This document shows, piece by piece, positions 49,451 to 61,800 of a stretch of DNA of 64,000 nucleotides. The DNA comes from Sindora glabra. Its lineage: Eukaryota; Streptophyta; Magnoliopsida; Fabales; Fabaceae. Made by a program: the position numbers and the translations under genes. The stretch is from NCBI GenBank assembly GCA_020226215.1, contig CM035226.1, positions 59,481,455-59,545,454 of the forward strand. Reading direction: 5' to 3'. The notes under the pieces were generated by a model, which was given only the letters and a program-made list of their open reading frames with translations, ran no database searches and was not told where the DNA came from. Every line of letters begins with the position of its first letter. Positions within the stretch are counted from its first letter, which is position 1.

Positions 49451-52400
49451 ATAAAGTAATTATGCCACAAACATAATCAGACATTCATAAAGTATATATT
49501 CATTCGAAGAAAAGCTAAAAATTAGCTTAAGATATTCAAAATTATACACAAAACCATTAAAAGCAAAAAAAAAAACATTCAAAGCTACAAAATATTTTTT
49601 ACTATTTCAATCTTACAATTATACCAATGAAGCTAATCAATCAATAATATTTTTCAAAGGAAGAATCAAAGGTACTCTTGAAGCTGTGCTATTTCACCAC
49701 CATCATATCATTTTGTCCTTGCATAGCTTAATGGTTACCTTTTATGTTTATGATCTTATAATTAGTAGCCTTAAAATCCTTTATTATCAACTTTGCTTAG
49801 TGTAGCAATGTTCACACTTTCTTATTGATAGATTTGAATTCAACCGTTAGCTTAAGTCAAATGCCTTAGGCTAATTACAATTATTTTTAAAGTTTAGATG
49901 TTTGCTATTGCAAACTAGTAATATCCTTAGCATTTTCTCCATTGGCTTTTTGTTATTTGCTAGATTTATAAAACTCATTAAGTTTATTTCTTCATAAAAG
50001 GAAGGCTTAGTAAACTTCCTTAGTAATTATAGATTTATTGACACTTTAAGTTATTTTTTGGAAAGTTTCAGTCAAGTATAGTATGAAGGTTTTGATGCTA
50101 ATAGTGATTGATTAGTCATAAGCAATGGTCTCCTACAAGATATTCATGTTTAAGCATTACTTTTCTCTAGCTTTAATCTAGCAAAAAGGTGCTAACTTAG
50201 CTATGGCTTTTTTGACCTCTTTTTCCTTATGATCCTTAGTTAATGGTTATTTTAGTACTGTTAAAGTAAATCTAGAATCCCTTATTGAGATAAGTGATTA
50301 CAGAGTAACAAAGGAATTTTTTTATCTTTATCCTCATCCTCATCCTTAGCATTATCTTAATTAGCTTTAATATCAAGATTGTTAACTACCTAGCCCCTAA
50401 TCCTTTCATAATGGCTTATGCCACCATTGAAATTCTCAACCTTTCTTTCCTCATTTATATTTTCTTTAGGGTCAACACCCTTGTATTGATAAATGACTCT
50501 ATTTCAACCTTATTACCACTAATATGCTTATCTTGTTAGCCAAGAATTGCATTTAATTTGGCTTGCACCCTAGCCTTATCAATGGCTTCGCTTAACTTAC
50601 TAGACTTAGAATGACTTAATAATATTTAAACTTCCAAAGATATGGGTGTCTAAATAGTTGGCTAAGAGACTAAAACCAATGTGAGCTCAAAAAGGTTTTC
50701 CTTAAAGTACTAAAAAGAAATGTTAGTATATTAGCTAAATGAAAAATAGCAAAAGGTCGAAAAATTGTAAATGTTAACTTATAATGGATTAAGTGGTCTT
50801 TATTATGGGATTAGCAATAAGTGCATTCAACTAAGCCATTGATTTCCCTTATCTAGTCGAGCAAGCATATAGATTAACATAGGATGGCTCAATAGAAACT
50901 CTAAGTCTACTAGATAAGAATAATTTCTTTTGACTTTTCTTCAACTAAGATACTAATAACTAACTACTTGTTATCTTTAACTAGCCCTTTATGTTATATT
51001 TCCTTTGTAAGTCTACAGTGGCAAATTTTCCTCTTCATCCTTAGTGAACATCCTCGTGGCTTCATCATGTAATCATTTTAATTCAACTTCTCTTACTATA
51101 TGCTCAAAATAATCAAAAGAAATGCTTGAAAATTTGGACAAGATGGTAGTGCCTAAACAAAAAGCTAAAATTCAAAACATAAGTTAATTGTGATAAAAAT
51201 AAAGATCAAGAAACTAAAATTTTCCTAAACAACTATGAGGTTTCTCATATTTGGCCATCTACATAATAGGTAGCATCTTGACTAATAACTGAACATTTAT
51301 AGGTTTATATGGGTAATGATGGTCAATTGTTATATTAAAGGCCAGCTCTAACCTTCTTTTTGGGATCAAAGGTAGATATTTAGAGATACTAAAAAGAGTA
51401 TCTAATAATGGAACTATATTAGGTTTAAAGAGCTTAATTTTAATTTTGGGCTTGACATTTAGGTTTTACTGATAGGTTTTAAACCACCTTTGCTTATAGT
51501 AAGTTTTGTGATTCTACTTATTTTTTTAAAGGATTTCTCTACATCATATAAGGTAGCTTTTAAATATCAATAATCATATTCAGCTTCTTATTGTTACTCA
51601 AAAGCTAATATTTCAACATAACGTATACTGATTATTTTCTTCAATATTTTCATGATATACACAATAATAATTTAAGTCAATTTTTCGTCTATTATCATAT
51701 CAAAATATTTATATGTATTAGTGAACCACTAGTCTAGAAAAGTATTTGCATAGGCATATATAACAAAGAGAAAACTCGCAGAGATGAAAGGAATGTCGTA
51801 GATCTTTATTGTGTTTATTAACCAAGTGAACATCTGATATGGTTAGGGTGCACATTTGAAAATAACTATCAAGGATGATAACTAATCGACCTTAAATGAG
51901 GCCAAATTGACAGGCCATGGTATTAAGTAAGTGCCTTTCAACTATCAAAGTCTTCTTCTAAGGTAGTTCACTTCAGAAGTATTGAAGGCTTAACACATAC
52001 CTTGATATTATTAGAATCATTTAGATTAGGTTTAGCCATAAACCATAAAAGGTTAGTTAGTTAAAATGAAAAGTGGAAAAGCTTTATTGCTAGTCTTTGT
52101 CAAGTATAAGTGTAAAAAGTTTGAAAAAAAAAGATTAAAAAGGTTAATAAAAGAAAATTTTAATATTTTGAATGAATGATAGCTTGAATAAATTTGAGAA
52201 AAAAAATTGAGCATTTCCTAGGAAGTTAATAAATTGAAAGAAGAGAAAAATATTCCAAAAATAAGCCATAAGCCATATTTGAAAGATAAAAAATAGTTCA
52301 CCTAAATTGGAAAAATGATTTTCATTTTTTTCATGTAAGTAACTATCAAATTTGCATTCCCATACAAATAAGCTAAGACTGAATGCCTTAAATCTACTTA

Positions 52401-53763
52401 TCAAGCCTCATGCAAGATTATAGCTAGAAGGAGGAAAGAAGAAGATATCTTTAGAGAAGAAATAGAGAAAACATGTTTGCATAACCAATAAAAAAGAAAA
52501 GTTATGTGCTCAACATTAGACATAGAGGTACTAGGTTGAACTATATATTCTTTTAAATATGTCAAATAGGAGAAACACTTAGAATCAATTAGAACTAGAG
52601 TCTTGAAATATTTGTGACAAGCATTAAAAAAAAGGATATCATTTTACTTGTGACAAGTAGACCCATTAAAGTTAAAAAAAAAAAATAAGCCCATCATCCC
52701 ATATGGAAAATACAAATTATTAGTTAAGGATAACAAGAAAGATATGGTTACATCAAGTAATGGTAAAATACATTTAAGAGAAAATTTGGAGATTTGGATT
52801 GCATTGAAAATCCCTAAATTTTTTTAAACCCCTTTTTTTCACAACTTGATAATAACCTAACTAGAATAAAAATCCTTAGTGGGGTATGGAAAGTTCTTAA
52901 ATACTCTAGTCCCCTTTGCAACCTAAGGGAATACATAAATAGAATTTGAAGTGAAAATAGGTCAAAAAAAGGTATTTTCCTTACCTTGTATAATAAAAAA
53001 GAAGGGACCTAAATAAAAACTTCAAGGTTAACTATCTAGGACTTTGAAGACAGAGGAGAGAGAAAGTACTTAAAGCTTGAGGATGGATAAGTTAGCAAGA
53101 ATAAGGTTAATAATCTTGACTTACCTAAATTCTTGTGAAGAGGAAGTAATGATAGAAGATCCAAAACTAATTGTGATGGTATTCATGATGGAAAAAGTGA
53201 AAGATAAGAAATTCAAAAAATAGTAATGGATTAAGAATAAGGCAGTACAATGAGAAAATATAATAAAGATAGCAAGAATGTGAGAAGAAAAGGTGAAAAG
53301 AGGGAAGAATAAGCTATTTAAAGGAAACTTGAGTAAAAAGATATCAATAACAATTATAATGAGTGATGACCTAATGCTTAGGGTGGCATGGAAAAGGTGC
53401 AAACTAGGAAATTTTTTATGTAAAGATATAATGGAAAATTTAGAGAGACATGATAGATTGCACACCTAAATGCATTTCCCAGCAAACCACATGTACTGAA
53501 GTAAATTTGAAAAGATATGCCTATTAGAAGGATATGAAAGTCTTTACCTTATAACAATGTTATTTAAACATAACACTTTTAGAAAAGTTACAAGTCATAT
53601 CAAAACAAGTGGTGATGACACAATACATGAGTCCCCATTTTAAATTTTTTTTACATGTCCCAAAATCATGAAGATTAATCCTTTGGCATGTTGAAAAGAG
53701 TTGGTTTCACTTCCTTTCAACTACCTTAACTTGCATTTCAAGGAACTAAAACTAAGGGGCATC
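49451..53763 (+). other. Tat 3' non-coding region up to the 3' LTR
   Basis: A 4.3-kb stretch between the end of integrase and the 3' LTR, without plus-strand domains. It ends in a purine-rich actaaggggc at 53751-53760, a plausible polypurine tract just before the LTR. An antisense coding-like tract is listed separately. Such long 3' regions are usual in Tat elements. Confidence 0.6.
49870..52060 (-). pseudogene. Decayed antisense ORF in the Tat 3' region
   Basis: On the minus strand one frame can be followed for about 125 codons at 49870-50245, with stops mostly TAA/TAG where Gln would fit. It includes RNKLNEFYKSSK and KANGENAKDITSLQ, a coiled-coil-like composition. Upstream on the same strand (51000-52060) further tracts read FFDYFEHIVREVELK and KHNKDLRHSFHLCEFSLCYI. 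Tat-lineage elements of the Retand type are known to carry an extra antisense ORF here. This could be its relic, but I cannot identify a domain. Confidence 0.35.
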
Positions 53764-54527
53764 TATTAGCCCATTTTTACAAATTTTTTACTAATAGTGT
53801 GTGACAAAGTCTTGGTCTTGTTTAACTTTGAAAGGGAACAAGAATGAGGAAGTTGAAAGTTTTTAAAAGGAAAGGTGTGAACTTTTGGTTGAAATGTCAA
53901 GTTTCTATTAGCAAATGAAGGAGCATTTCCCAATGCAACATCATTAATGGATTTCTTAAGGAGATTATGTTTAGAAACATGCAAGGTGATTACCTATTTG
54001 GTATCATGAAGGTAGTGAAAGAGTGGGATTATGTTAGTTCAAGATAGTTATCAATACACACTTAACTCCCCAAGAACATGCATGACCAAATAAGATAGGA
54101 ATAATCGCCTTTAACCATGGTAACTTATAGCTTCCTGAAGTATAGCCTATAAATATCCTCATTGTGAATACTTAGAAGCTCATTTTGTCACTCTTGCTAC
54201 TCAAAGCTTATTAACATATTTTGTATTCTCCCCTAGCAATCTAGTAACTGCACTCATAGAATTCTACTATCATTTACATATTTTATTCATAGTTTTTTAT
54301 AATCTAAATTTAGGTTTCCAAATTGTACCATTTTATGCCAATTGACATGCTCCTTAGCATGATCTTTACTTTTACAATAAATATTACATTGGATTTTCCT
54401 ATTTTATGCCTATTTATGTATTTATTCGTTGCATTTTTATGCATGTTTATTTATTAATCTTGCTTAATTATCTAGATTATGCAAAAGTCTTGCAACGTTG
54501 CTAGTAATCTATGAGAACCCATTATCG
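53764..54527 (+). repeat. Tat 3' LTR
   Basis: About 764 bp, matching both parts of the 5' LTR in order and orientation. TATA box tataaata at 54148-54155. It ends attatcg, where the 5' LTR has ctatca. Uninterrupted, it shows what the 5' LTR looked like before the CACTA insertion. Confidence 0.75.
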
Positions 54528-54853
54528 AAAAAAGATGGAATCAATGCCTAAAGTTTTTTACCATAACCAACAATTAGTATATATAATCAAAATTTTCTTA
54601 AGCAAATATTAATATTATTACAATCATCATTAATTTATAATTTTACATTTTGAGTTTATTTAGTTGGCAATAAGTTATTGGAAGTTGTACTTTTTAAGAA
54701 GTATAAAATAGGTGAGTTTTTTTAGTTAATCACTAATTGTTGAATTAAGGAGGAAGTTCTACTTCCTATATAATATAAGAAGTTACTTATTCACAATGCC
54801 TTTTAGTAAAAATAACTTCATATATCATTTATGCATAAAAAATATAAACTTAT

Positions 54854-57229
54854 TGTCACAACCCTATACTAGTCATGACAACATGAAACCTATCACCCAG
54901 TTTCCACCAACCTAACCACATCCTTACTTTAACATAGTAAGCCATACAAAGAGTATCTGGGAAAATATTTTCATGCATTAATAAAAAGAGATACTAATAT
55001 TATTTAACTAAATAATATTTTAAGTTCATAAAGAGTTAAGCTTGCTTGTAATATATCAAGTTTGAGTATCAACCAACCTAACTAATACTGGAAGATGCAA
55101 GTTACTTTTCTTTTACTTTTTCTACCCTAAACAAATGAAGGCCTAAAGCGTTTATAATGAAATATCCTTAGCAACCTAAACCATTACAAAATGTCTCTTA
55201 AAGGTTCAATTCTAAAGTGGTGGAAGAGATGACCCAATGTGAAAATCTATAAAAGAAAATACATTAAAGGGTAAGTTTAGGACTTAGTAAGCAAATATTC
55301 CAAGTAAGCAAATATTCTAACATAATCAAATATAAATAATAGTAAACTTATTGGCCGAATTTACCCTCTTGTAAACTTAAGCACTTAATCCACTTATAAC
55401 ACAACTCAATTTCCATTAGTATTAATGAAAGCAATCATAATTATCCATACTCATTAGTGTCATAACTCAAACATATGCATTCATCATGCCATAATTTCAT
55501 TATATCATACACATAATAACAAAATAAGGAAGATGAGTAAATTCCTTTATAACTTTCAATCATATTGTGACCTAACCATGACAAGCTTTAGTCTCATCCC
55601 TTCATGATCACCTGGTGACCTAACCACTACAAGCCTTGTGACCTCCAAGTTCTTTTTGTCCCTTTAGGGAACATTATTTAGAGAAATTAATAAAAAAAGG
55701 AATGAAATGTTCCCTTTGACTTGTAATCATCTTGTGACATAACCATTGCAAGCTTCAATTTTATCCTTACTAGGTTGCCTTATAACCTACCCATTACAAG
55801 CCAACACATAGATCTAATGCATATATCATAAAGAGCAAAGTCTTACATTTCAATTCCAAGTCAGCATTCACAATACAAGTAGTAGTGTTCATATATATGT
55901 ACAAATAAGTAAACAAGATCATATGAGACCTATTTTAACTAGCACATCATGAAAACCTATGTTTTTCAAAGTACAAGGCATATTAAGTCTTATTCATGAA
56001 ACCTCATTTCTTTTCTAGTCATATACAAGGTCTATCTACTCATTTTGTCACTTTTCATGTGTAATTTGAGTCAATTGTCATCATTTTATATATGTTGGAG
56101 GGTAATTACTAGTTAATATCATAAAATACATGATTTGGTAGTAAAACAAGATAAGAATTGACTATATACTTAAATATAGATGTCTAGAGGTGAATCTTAT
56201 GACCTATAGTCAATTATCTAGTTGACTATAAAATTTTAAAGAGCGATATTAGCTATAGACCTTTAGAGAATAATTCTTAAGATATAGTTAACTATTACAT
56301 AATTTTCTGCATTTCTAACTCATGAACATTGTTCATCTACCCAAAATTTCATCCAATTGCATCTTTTATACTATTATTTCATACCAAATCATAAATGCAA
56401 AATTTAAACCCCTCATTTGAGTTATTTTCATCATCAGAATCAAACCAAATCCTATATAACATCATAAGTCTCATGCGTTCATTCAGAAACTTAAAACTTC
56501 AATCATAACTAAATAAAATCGAGTTAATCTTCTAAATAGAATTAAAGTGTTCACTCACTAGTGTAATGGAGAATTTAGAAGGTTAAATTTGTTTTCTCTT
56601 ATCCCTAATCAACCAAAATATAAGGATTTCCCATTAAGATTCATTTTTCTCCCTTCTAAGTCAAAAGCTCAAATTCTATTAAATACAAGGAAAACATTGG
56701 AGAATCTAGTGATCATAAAGATCTGAACTTGTTCGGATAAAGGATTAGATGAAGATTTGCTTCCTAATTACTTGATTGGAAGAAGAAATTGACAAATAAG
56801 AAAAAAGGAGAAGAAAAGTTAAAAGAGGTTAGGGCTTAGGAAAAATGAGGAAAAGTGGAGTTTGGTGGCTAAGGTTGGTGTTTATTAAGGGTAGTAGTAT
56901 TTTCAAAATTTTATCATAAATCTCCTATATAATCTCATATTCACTTTAAAGCACATCTTCTATTCAACACACTTTCCTCAACCAAATCCTTCAAAATTTC
57001 TTATTTTGAGTCCATTCAAATAATTCATTTTCATTTACCTATAAATTTTATTGAAAGCTCATTTATTTAAATAAATCCTCTTTTCCTCAATGCCTCATTC
57101 ACACTCTCCCTGTTCGAATTAATTCATTCTATATAAAATTTCTACTGCAAAAATTTCAACACTAAAATTAGTTATTTCCCTTTATGTTATAAATTTAAAA
57201 AAAATTAAAATTCTTAGGAGAATGTAACA
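54854..57229 (-). mobile_element. Solo LTR (TGTTACATTC..TTGTGACA type)
   Basis: A 2376-bp unit on the minus strand, starting TGTTACATTCTCC (57229) and ending GGGTTGTGACA (54854). It is flanked by a perfect 5-bp duplication CTTAT (54849-54853 and 57230-57234). TGTTACATTCTCC/TTGTGACA ends are characteristic of plant Ty3/gypsy LTRs. No internal region is present. It lies about 330 bp outside the Tat 3' LTR and is a relative of C and of the 30.95-33.17 kb piece. Confidence 0.87.
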
Positions 57230-58500
57230 CTTATCCAATCTCAATTGAACTAATAACTATCTTACCCTTTTATCTTTATGATAAATAAACAAGGATATGT
57301 ACAATTTAACTTAATTTTTTTATATAAGTCAGTTTTAATTTTTTAAGTATATTAAAAAAATGAGAAATTAAATTTTTTGAAAAAAAATTATGATTGAGGG
57401 TGAATAGATATATGATTTTTTAAAAAAGAAAACTAATATTTCTATTTCTCTTATTGTACAATACAACCTCGATAAATTAATAAACTCGATTAAATAATAT
57501 TCTAACCGATCCCAACTTGGAACCAATATGGTAAATTAATAATTCACTAAATTTATAAGATAATATATTTTAAAAAAATTACATAAGTTCCATTTGATAT
57601 ATAAGTTAATAATCTCCTCATACATCAATATTATATCTTTACATAATTCAATGAGAAACTTTTGTAAAATATGTCTCCAATGTCACTTATTTCCTCTGGA
57701 AATTAAAATCTCCTTGCTCCTCCTCTTTAACTTTTCTTAGTGCATTGAGACATTAAGAAGCTGTGATGTAAATTTCTCGTATTGCAGGAGAAAATTTTGC
57801 CATGAGATACCATTATGTTTAATTTTATCCTTTGTGATACTATATGATTTTTCTCCACTTAATCTTCATAAAGTATATTGATTAAGTACAAGTCAAATGT
57901 AGTTTTAGTTTGTTGCAAAAATTGATAGATCCATAACTTCATTTTACTAACACTAATTATATTCACGTGCTTGTTTTTGATTAAACAAATACATACGATA
58001 GCAATAAATCATAAATTATGTAATAAAAAATTGAAAATATTTATATAATCACAAAATTTAATGTTTTAGAAAAAAAATAGTGGCTTGATAAGTTGATTAA
58101 TATATAATTTAATAAATTATTAATTTATCAATTAAATTACCTCGATTAATTAACAAAATATTCAACCACATTTCTTTTATTGCCGAGTATTTAACTTCGT
58201 CAGCTGACTCAAGCATCTCAGATCCTTCACATGGGGTTGGTCTCTAAATTTGAACTTTTGACTGAAAATCATCTCACATCCTGCAAATGGGGTTGATTTC
58301 TAAATTTGAAATTTCCATCTACTCTTTTCTAATTTGCCCACCAAACCCAATCACCGTTTCAGATTAATGGACGTATATGGACGATTAATAAAAAGCCACA
58401 TCATCCGAGGTTCCTAAACCCAAATTTTTGACCAAGACAAGGTAAACTCCGCCTGATATCTTTGCATACAGCACAGTGAAACTTCAAGAAGTTACTCCTG
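57230..58500. other. AT-rich spacer between the transposon block and the RABA1f gene
   Basis: No gene is supported. A possible eroded MITE lies at 57463-58150, with acaacctcgataaattaata at the left and an inverted attaatttatc near 58120, but without a duplication. A 56-bp tandem repeat (58214-58312) is listed separately. A GC-richer patch at 58330-58530 includes ttgacc (W-box core) near 58428. Confidence 0.4.
58214..58312. repeat. Two-copy tandem repeat, 56-bp period
   Basis: catctca(g/c)atcct starts at 58214 and 58270. Both copies continue with atggggttg and then tctaaatttgaa. The second copy ends at about 58312. Confidence 0.75.
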
Positions 58501-58521
58501 ACACCAGCGCCGCACGATGGT

Positions 58522-58527
58522 TTTATT
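58522..58527 (-). terminator. Candidate poly(A) signal of the RABA1f gene
   Basis: AATAAA on the minus strand, about 330 bases beyond the stop codon at 58857. Confidence 0.35.
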
Positions 58528-58856
58528 GTCGTTCTGCAAACATATTTTGAAAACTAAACACAAGGTCTACAATATTCAAGGAACACGCAAAAAAAGAACA
58601 GAACTGAACTGCTAGTATATGCACCATGATTGAAGCATACCAGATATCAAAATCCTTGCAAGCAAAGATTGTGAGCTATATTGGAACTTGACAGCAGACA
58701 TGATTCCATTAAAGACATATGCAGAAAGACTAATTGAAGAAACATATCTTGCATATGGATCCTGATGAAACATTATCCAAACGATGTATGTAAGACACTA
58801 AGACTAGCCTTACTCTACATGTAAGCATTCACCAAATGACACGGCCAACAAAACAA

Positions 58857-61800
58857 CTAGTTAGAGCAGCATCCGATTCTCTTTAAAACTGAGGAATTCT
58901 CTTTCACATTTATCGTCTGTCCTCTAGAAGGGACAGCTGAAGAATTTCCGCCATCTCCGGTCTCAACTGCTTTCTTGCTCACTATATGGTGTATTTGTGT
59001 GAGAAGCTCAGTGAATGCACTTTCAACATTAGTTGCTTCCAAAGCAGACGTCTCCATGAAGTAGAGAGACTCCCTCTCCGCAAAAGATTTCCCATCTTCC
59101 GTCGAGACAGCAACGAGGTGGCGGAGATCTGATTTGTTTCCAATAAGCATGACTACCATATTGGGGTCGGTGTGATCCCTCAGCTCCTTCAACCACCTAC
59201 CAACATTCTCAAAAGTAGCACGACGTGTCACATCATACACGAGTAAGGCACCAACGGCTCCCCGGTAGTATGCACTGGTAATGGCACGATACCTACAACA
59301 GAAACACAAAAATTCCAAGTAAATGTGGTACACTGATACCTAGGAAAGGATGGAGACACTAACTCAACAGGATGCATTAGGATGTTAGCCTCATGTTAAC
59401 ACAATTGTTCGAGGAGAATGTGGAGATCACACTGAAATATAAACACGAGTAAATTATCTTGATCTCCTTAGGTATGGCAAAATTACACACATCCCCTGTA
59501 GTTTCCAAAAACATACAACCCTCTAAGGATGACAAAATAACCCGAATTTACAATATTTCATAAGGATTGTCCTGATAGAATTTGGGAATGGTATAGAGAC
59601 AAAACATGGAGCAAGTTTTCACCCTAAACAAAATAGCAGAGATGGGGCAATAATATCTTGCCTTGCCTAATGAATCTCTACTATTATAAAATTATTATAT
59701 TGTTACCCTATATACTAATATGTATACACACACACACACACATATATATATAATTTTTTAGCCATTCCAATAATTTAATTATTTAAAAAAATTAAAAAAT
59801 ACATCAAAATTTCACTTAAAAGGATTAAGGTAAAAAATAATAATATTTTATTGACTATATATTAAAATTTTTTATAATTTTCAAATTGTGTAAATCAATT
59901 ATATATAACTTTAGACAAATATTATAATATATTCTATTGATTATGTATGATTTATAATATTTAAATCTAGATTTTTTCTGTCATTTCTTCCTTATTTATT
60001 ATTTACTAGTATTTGAAATTAATTAGTAATTATTTTCTTTCCCATAAGTTTCAGTAAAGCTCTGTTGTTCCATAAGGAATGGGGATGGGGCAAATTTTGT
60101 TGATCATGGAGAATAGGGCAAGAGAAGGCAGATCTGCTCTTGCTCTGCCCTATTGCTATCCCTATTACCCTCCCTTTCAGTTATATAATACAAAGACGTT
60201 TATGTTATATTTTAATCAAAATAAAGAGGCAATATGTGTAATCGTAAGGAAAAGATCAGAGGGTTTTTGTTATGTTAAAAAATTCATAATAAAAGAGGTC
60301 TATTTTTAAAAATAAGGAAGGATGTTTCTGTACTTTCACCAAACCTCAAGGGAAGAGAGGTTAATGTTATGTACTCAAATAATCCAATGCAAGTGTAATA
60401 ACTGCATGCTTTGAAAGGAACATGTGCTTGATAACAAGCATGTTGAGAGTTGCAAAATCTGGGGGGATAATACCATATGAAGGAACTGCCATTGTTGTGA
60501 TGAAGGACCAATGGCAAATAAAAAACTAAGATTTCGTTTTGCACAACAAATAAATTATAAATTAGCCTCTAGAGGATATTTCTCGCACTAACTTATAAAT
60601 TATCTAGAATAACTTATAAACTCTGATTTAATAAGTTATCAAAAGTAACTTATAACTTATAAATTTTTTTTTTAAATTCTTTTCCTAATCTATCATTATT
60701 TTTTTTATTAATTTACAACCCATACTTTTTACAATATAAATTTAAATAATTTTTATAAAATATAATTAATTTAATTTTAACATAATTATATCTTAATTTT
60801 AAATTATAAATGAAAAATATATATATAAATAAATAATATCATAAAATATAATTAATTATATTTTAAGTAATTATAATTTTATAATAAATAATAAAATAAA
60901 AATTATATGAGTAAATAAATATATAAATTTATAAAATATAATTAATTAAATATTAAATATTATACTTTTATTTTAAACTTTTTAATTACACTAATATAAT
61001 TTAATTTTTAGATAAATATAAATTATTTTAATTATATATCTATTTCTATTAATATATCTTTTCATATCATTTTACAATTTCAACTAGTTCAATAATTAAT
61101 TTTATGAAATACTCTACAACTTATTAGTTATTAACTTACCTTATCAATTATTTGCGCGAAACGAATCCAAAATCTGCAACATTCAAACTATGAAATGAAA
61201 CTTCACAAAACTTCACAAGAACAATTGCTCAAAAGAGAATTCCTGTCAGCCCTTTAATTCTGCTTATGTTTATCCTCAGGATTTTGCTTATTTTATCAAG
61301 TTGTAAACTTGTGATACCAAACATTCGTGTTTCTAGATAACTGTAAAATGTTGATTAGTTTCACGTTGCAATTGCTAGTTGGTATACTATTTGGTTATAA
61401 AATGCCCAAGTTCTTATTTCTTGTCAAGCTTCTGTTTTTCTTCTCAGGTGAAAAAAAAAAAAAAGAAGTTAATCTCAGTATAGTTTTATGAACTTTCAGG
61501 TTAAGAAATGTTAAAAATGCTAAAAGTTTGAAGAAGCAAAGATAACGTTCCCAGATGAGTAGTTTGCACATTATCACCTAATTTACTCCCATCACACAAT
61601 GGTATCCAAATATGCGGTGTGGCAATCCTAAGAGGGAAGACCAATGGAGACAACAGCTTAATCACCTACCCAATCTAAACTTGTGGCTCCAGGTGCTCAT
61701 TGAAATTCTTACAGAAACCCCAAAAATGTTGACAATTCCATACACCCAGGCCAAAAAAGACCCATGTATGGATAATAACATATAGTAACATGAACAAACC

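Larger units (their letters stand above)
14285..54527 (+). mobile_element. Decayed Tat-type Ty3/gypsy retrotransposon split by nested insertions
   Basis: Two similar direct LTRs (14285-14492 plus 23061-23670; 53764-54527) enclose, in correct order, remnants of gag, aspartic protease, reverse transcriptase, RNase H, a second archaeal-type RNase H and integrase. A second RNase H between pol RNase H and integrase is the hallmark of the Tat lineage. The coding parts are full of stops and frameshifts and nothing is functional. Six first-order insertions account for about 27.5 kb; what remains is about 12.7 kb, plausible for one Tat element. Rejoining is seamless at the CACTA junction (the LTR reads catgcaag+gtagttacc) and in frame at the 38721/45956 junction (KAIYYLSK). 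No clear target duplication of the Tat element itself remains. Outer limits are uncertain by about 10 bases. Confidence 0.82.

Noticed and set aside
52144..53465. Minus-strand ORFs at 52144-52404 and 53121-53465
   Set aside because: Phe/Leu/Ile/Ser-rich translations of A/T-rich DNA, hydrophobic by composition only; no family recognised.
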